From assembly GCF_005082825.1 (NCBI RefSeq), contig NZ_CP034882.1, positions 71,932 through 135,931 of the forward strand: a stretch of DNA of 64,000 nucleotides, read 5' to 3'. The notes beneath the pieces are model-generated. The model did no database searches and was not told the origin of the DNA. It was given only the letters and a program-made list of their open reading frames with translations. The translations under genes and the position numbers were made by a program. Source of the stretch: Buchnera aphidicola (Brevicoryne brassicae). GTDB lineage: Bacteria > Pseudomonadota > Gammaproteobacteria > Enterobacterales > Enterobacteriaceae. Shown here in pieces: positions 62,553 through 64,000 of the stretch (its first letter is position 1; each line of letters opens with the position of its first letter).

Positions 62553-64000
62553 ATGCCTGTAATAAGATTTTGTGATGGAAGTCATCAGATGTACGAGCAT
62601 TCAGTTCCATTGATAGATATTATAAAAAATAAAAAACCTAATATAATAAAATCGCTTATTGCAATTTCTGTTAATAATAGTTTTTCAAATTTACACACTT
62701 TCATAACAGAAGATTCTACTATAGAATTTATTGATAATAAACATCATAAAGCATTAGATATTATTAGACATTCTTGCACACAACTTTTAAGTTATGCTGT
62801 TAAACAAACATGGCCAATTTCTCAAATTGCTGAAAGTAACATCTCGAACAATGGTTTCTATTGTGATATAGATTTAGATAATAAAATTTCAGAAAAAGAT
62901 CTCATATTACTAGAAAATAATATGAAAATTCTTATAAAAAAAGAATATGATATTTTTAATAAAATAGTTTCTTATGCTCAAGCAATTGAAATATTTGAAC
63001 AACGTTTTGAAAAATACAAAGTATCTTTGATTAAGAAAACAGTTAGCTTCAAAAATAAAATTTCTTTATATTATCATGAAAACTACGTAGATATTGATAT
63101 AGGACTACAGCTTTTTAATATAAAATTTTGTAAATATTTTAAGTTAAAAAAAATTGGAGGTGTTTACTGGAAAGGAAATAATAAAAATAAAATGTTACAA
63201 CGTATTTATGGAACAGCTTGGTCTAATAAAAAAGAACTAGATAAACATCTATATTATTTAAATGAATTAGAAAAAAGAGATCATAGAAAAATAGGAAGAT
63301 TTCTTGAACTGTATCATATGCAAGAAGAATCTCCAGGTATGATTTTTTGGCATAATAATGGTTGGATTGTTTTCAATGAGTTGCGTAATTTTGTTCGTGA
63401 AAAATTAAAAGAATATAAATATAAAGAAGTTAAAACTCCGTTATTAATAGATCAAATAATATGGAAAAAAAGTGGACATTGGGATAATTATAAAAATGCG
63501 ATTTTTACTACGTTATCAGAACATCGAGAATATTGTATTAAACCTATGAATTGTCCAGGACATGTTCAAATTTTTAATAGTAAACTAAAATCTTATCGAG
63601 ATTTGCCTATTCGTATGGCTGAATTTGGAAGTTGCCACCGTAATGAACCTTCAGGTTCTTTACATGGTCTTATGCGAGTTCGTAATTTTACTCAAGATGA
63701 TGCGCATATATTTTGTACCGAAGAACAAGTACGTACTGAAATTAATGATTGTATTAAAATGATATATGATTTATATAGTATATTTAATTTTAAAAAAATA
63801 TTAGTAAAGCTTTCTACAAGACCTCAAAAACGTATTGGAAATGATGCAATATGGGATCAATCAGAAAAAGACTTATCTGATATGCTAATCGAAAATCATT
63901 TATCATTTGAATATCAATTAGGAGAGGGTGCTTTTTACGGACCTAAAATTGAATTTATTTTACAAGATTCTTTAGAAAGAAATTGGCAATGTGGAACAAT
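62553..64000 (+). CDS. thrS: Threonine--tRNA ligase (5' part; runs off the window), editing site degraded
   Basis: The first 482 codons of a class II synthetase (E. coli 642). The N-terminal TGS domain (MPVIRFCDGSHQMYEHSV) is followed by the editing domain and the catalytic core, with MNCPGHVQIF (zinc Cys334 equivalent), RMAEFGSCHRNEPSGSLHGLMRVR and QDDAHIFC. In the editing site, numbered as in E. coli, His73 remains but His77 is Gln, Cys182 is Asp and His186 is Gln. The aminoacylation core looks normal, so misacylated Ser-tRNA-Thr may go uncorrected. TTAAGGA precedes the ATG. Confidence 0.96.
   Translation, partial: MPVIRFCDGSHQMYEHSVPLIDIIKNKKPNIIKSLIAISVNNSFSNLHTFITEDSTIEFIDNKHHKALDIIRHSCTQLLSYAVKQTWPISQIAESNISNNGFYCDIDLDNKISEKDLILLENNMKILIKKEYDIFNKIVSYAQAIEIFEQRFEKYKVSLIKKTVSFKNKISLYYHENYVDIDIGLQLFNIKFCKYFKLKKIGGVYWKGNNKNKMLQRIYGTAWSNKKELDKHLYYLNELEKRDHRKIGRFLELYHMQEESPGMIFWHNNGWIVFNELRNFVREKLKEYKYKEVKTPLLIDQIIWKKSGHWDNYKNAIFTTLSEHREYCIKPMNCPGHVQIFNSKLKSYRDLPIRMAEFGSCHRNEPSGSLHGLMRVRNFTQDDAHIFCTEEQVRTEINDCIKMIYDLYSIFNFKKILVKLSTRPQKRIGNDAIWDQSEKDLSDMLIENHLSFEYQLGEGAFYGPKIEFILQDSLERNWQCGT

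Noticed and set aside
1..64000. CRISPR arrays, rRNA genes, replication origin
   Set aside because: No spaced direct repeats, no rRNA signature and no clustered DnaA-box/dnaA context were seen on reading both strands.

Overview
The window reads as a chromosome segment of Buchnera aphidicola, the obligate endosymbiont of aphids, closest to the Buchnera of Aphidinae hosts. The basis is very high A+T content (judged by eye, not counted), homopolymer-rich genes, single copies of essential amino-acid and information-processing genes whose proteins match Escherichia coli homologues almost end to end, and gene neighbourhoods that are eroded E. coli neighbourhoods (gltX with Val, Lys and Ala tRNAs; talA-tktB; dapA-bamC; the complete his operon; rsxABCDGE-nth). 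There is no bacterial mobile element, prophage or CRISPR array.

Layout. 1-5400: cysK, ligA, tRNA-Lys and tRNA-Val, gltX, tRNA-Ala. 5490-18932: a flagellar block, fliE divergent from fliF-G-H-I-J-K-M-N-(O-P fusion)-Q-R; fliL is absent. fliK is interrupted at about 11529-14313 by roughly 2.8 kb of non-coding, clearly less A+T-rich sequence that looks like insect (aphid nuclear) DNA rather than Buchnera DNA. 19060-27500: rpmB-rpmG, tamB, ppa, tldE/pmbA, the RNase P RNA, rsmI and fabB. 27760-32000: talA, tktB and dapE. 32120-35820: a truncated bamC, dapA, bcp, aroC and smrB. 36226-43310: hisGDCBHAFI. 43670-49050: gnd, dcd, metG, tilS and tRNA-Val(GAC). 49284-57865: ribE, the six-subunit Rsx/Rnf complex, nth and a decayed priA. 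58021-64000: tyrS, sufA, ydiK, aroH and the 5' part of thrS.

How the genes fit together. Amino-acid provision for the host dominates: histidine (whole pathway), lysine/diaminopimelate (dapA, dapE), aromatic amino acids (aroH, aroC, with transaldolase and transketolase supplying erythrose-4-phosphate) and cysteine (cysK). The flagellar genes encode the basal body and type III export machine, but FliG has lost the five charged residues needed for torque, which fits a secretion or export role rather than motility. Several proteins are stripped to their minimum: BamC keeps only its lipid anchor and BamD-binding strand, MetG lacks its C-terminal tRNA-binding domain, TamB stops before its C-terminal domain, ThrS has lost three of four editing-site residues, and PriA has lost every recognisable helicase motif while keeping its eight zinc cysteines.

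Most notable: the insect-like block inside fliK, which is either an assembly chimera or a unique host-to-symbiont insertion; the non-motile FliG; the helicase-dead PriA; the editing-defective ThrS; and two genes (rsxC, priA) whose frames are joined only if a nine-A tract is read one base longer.
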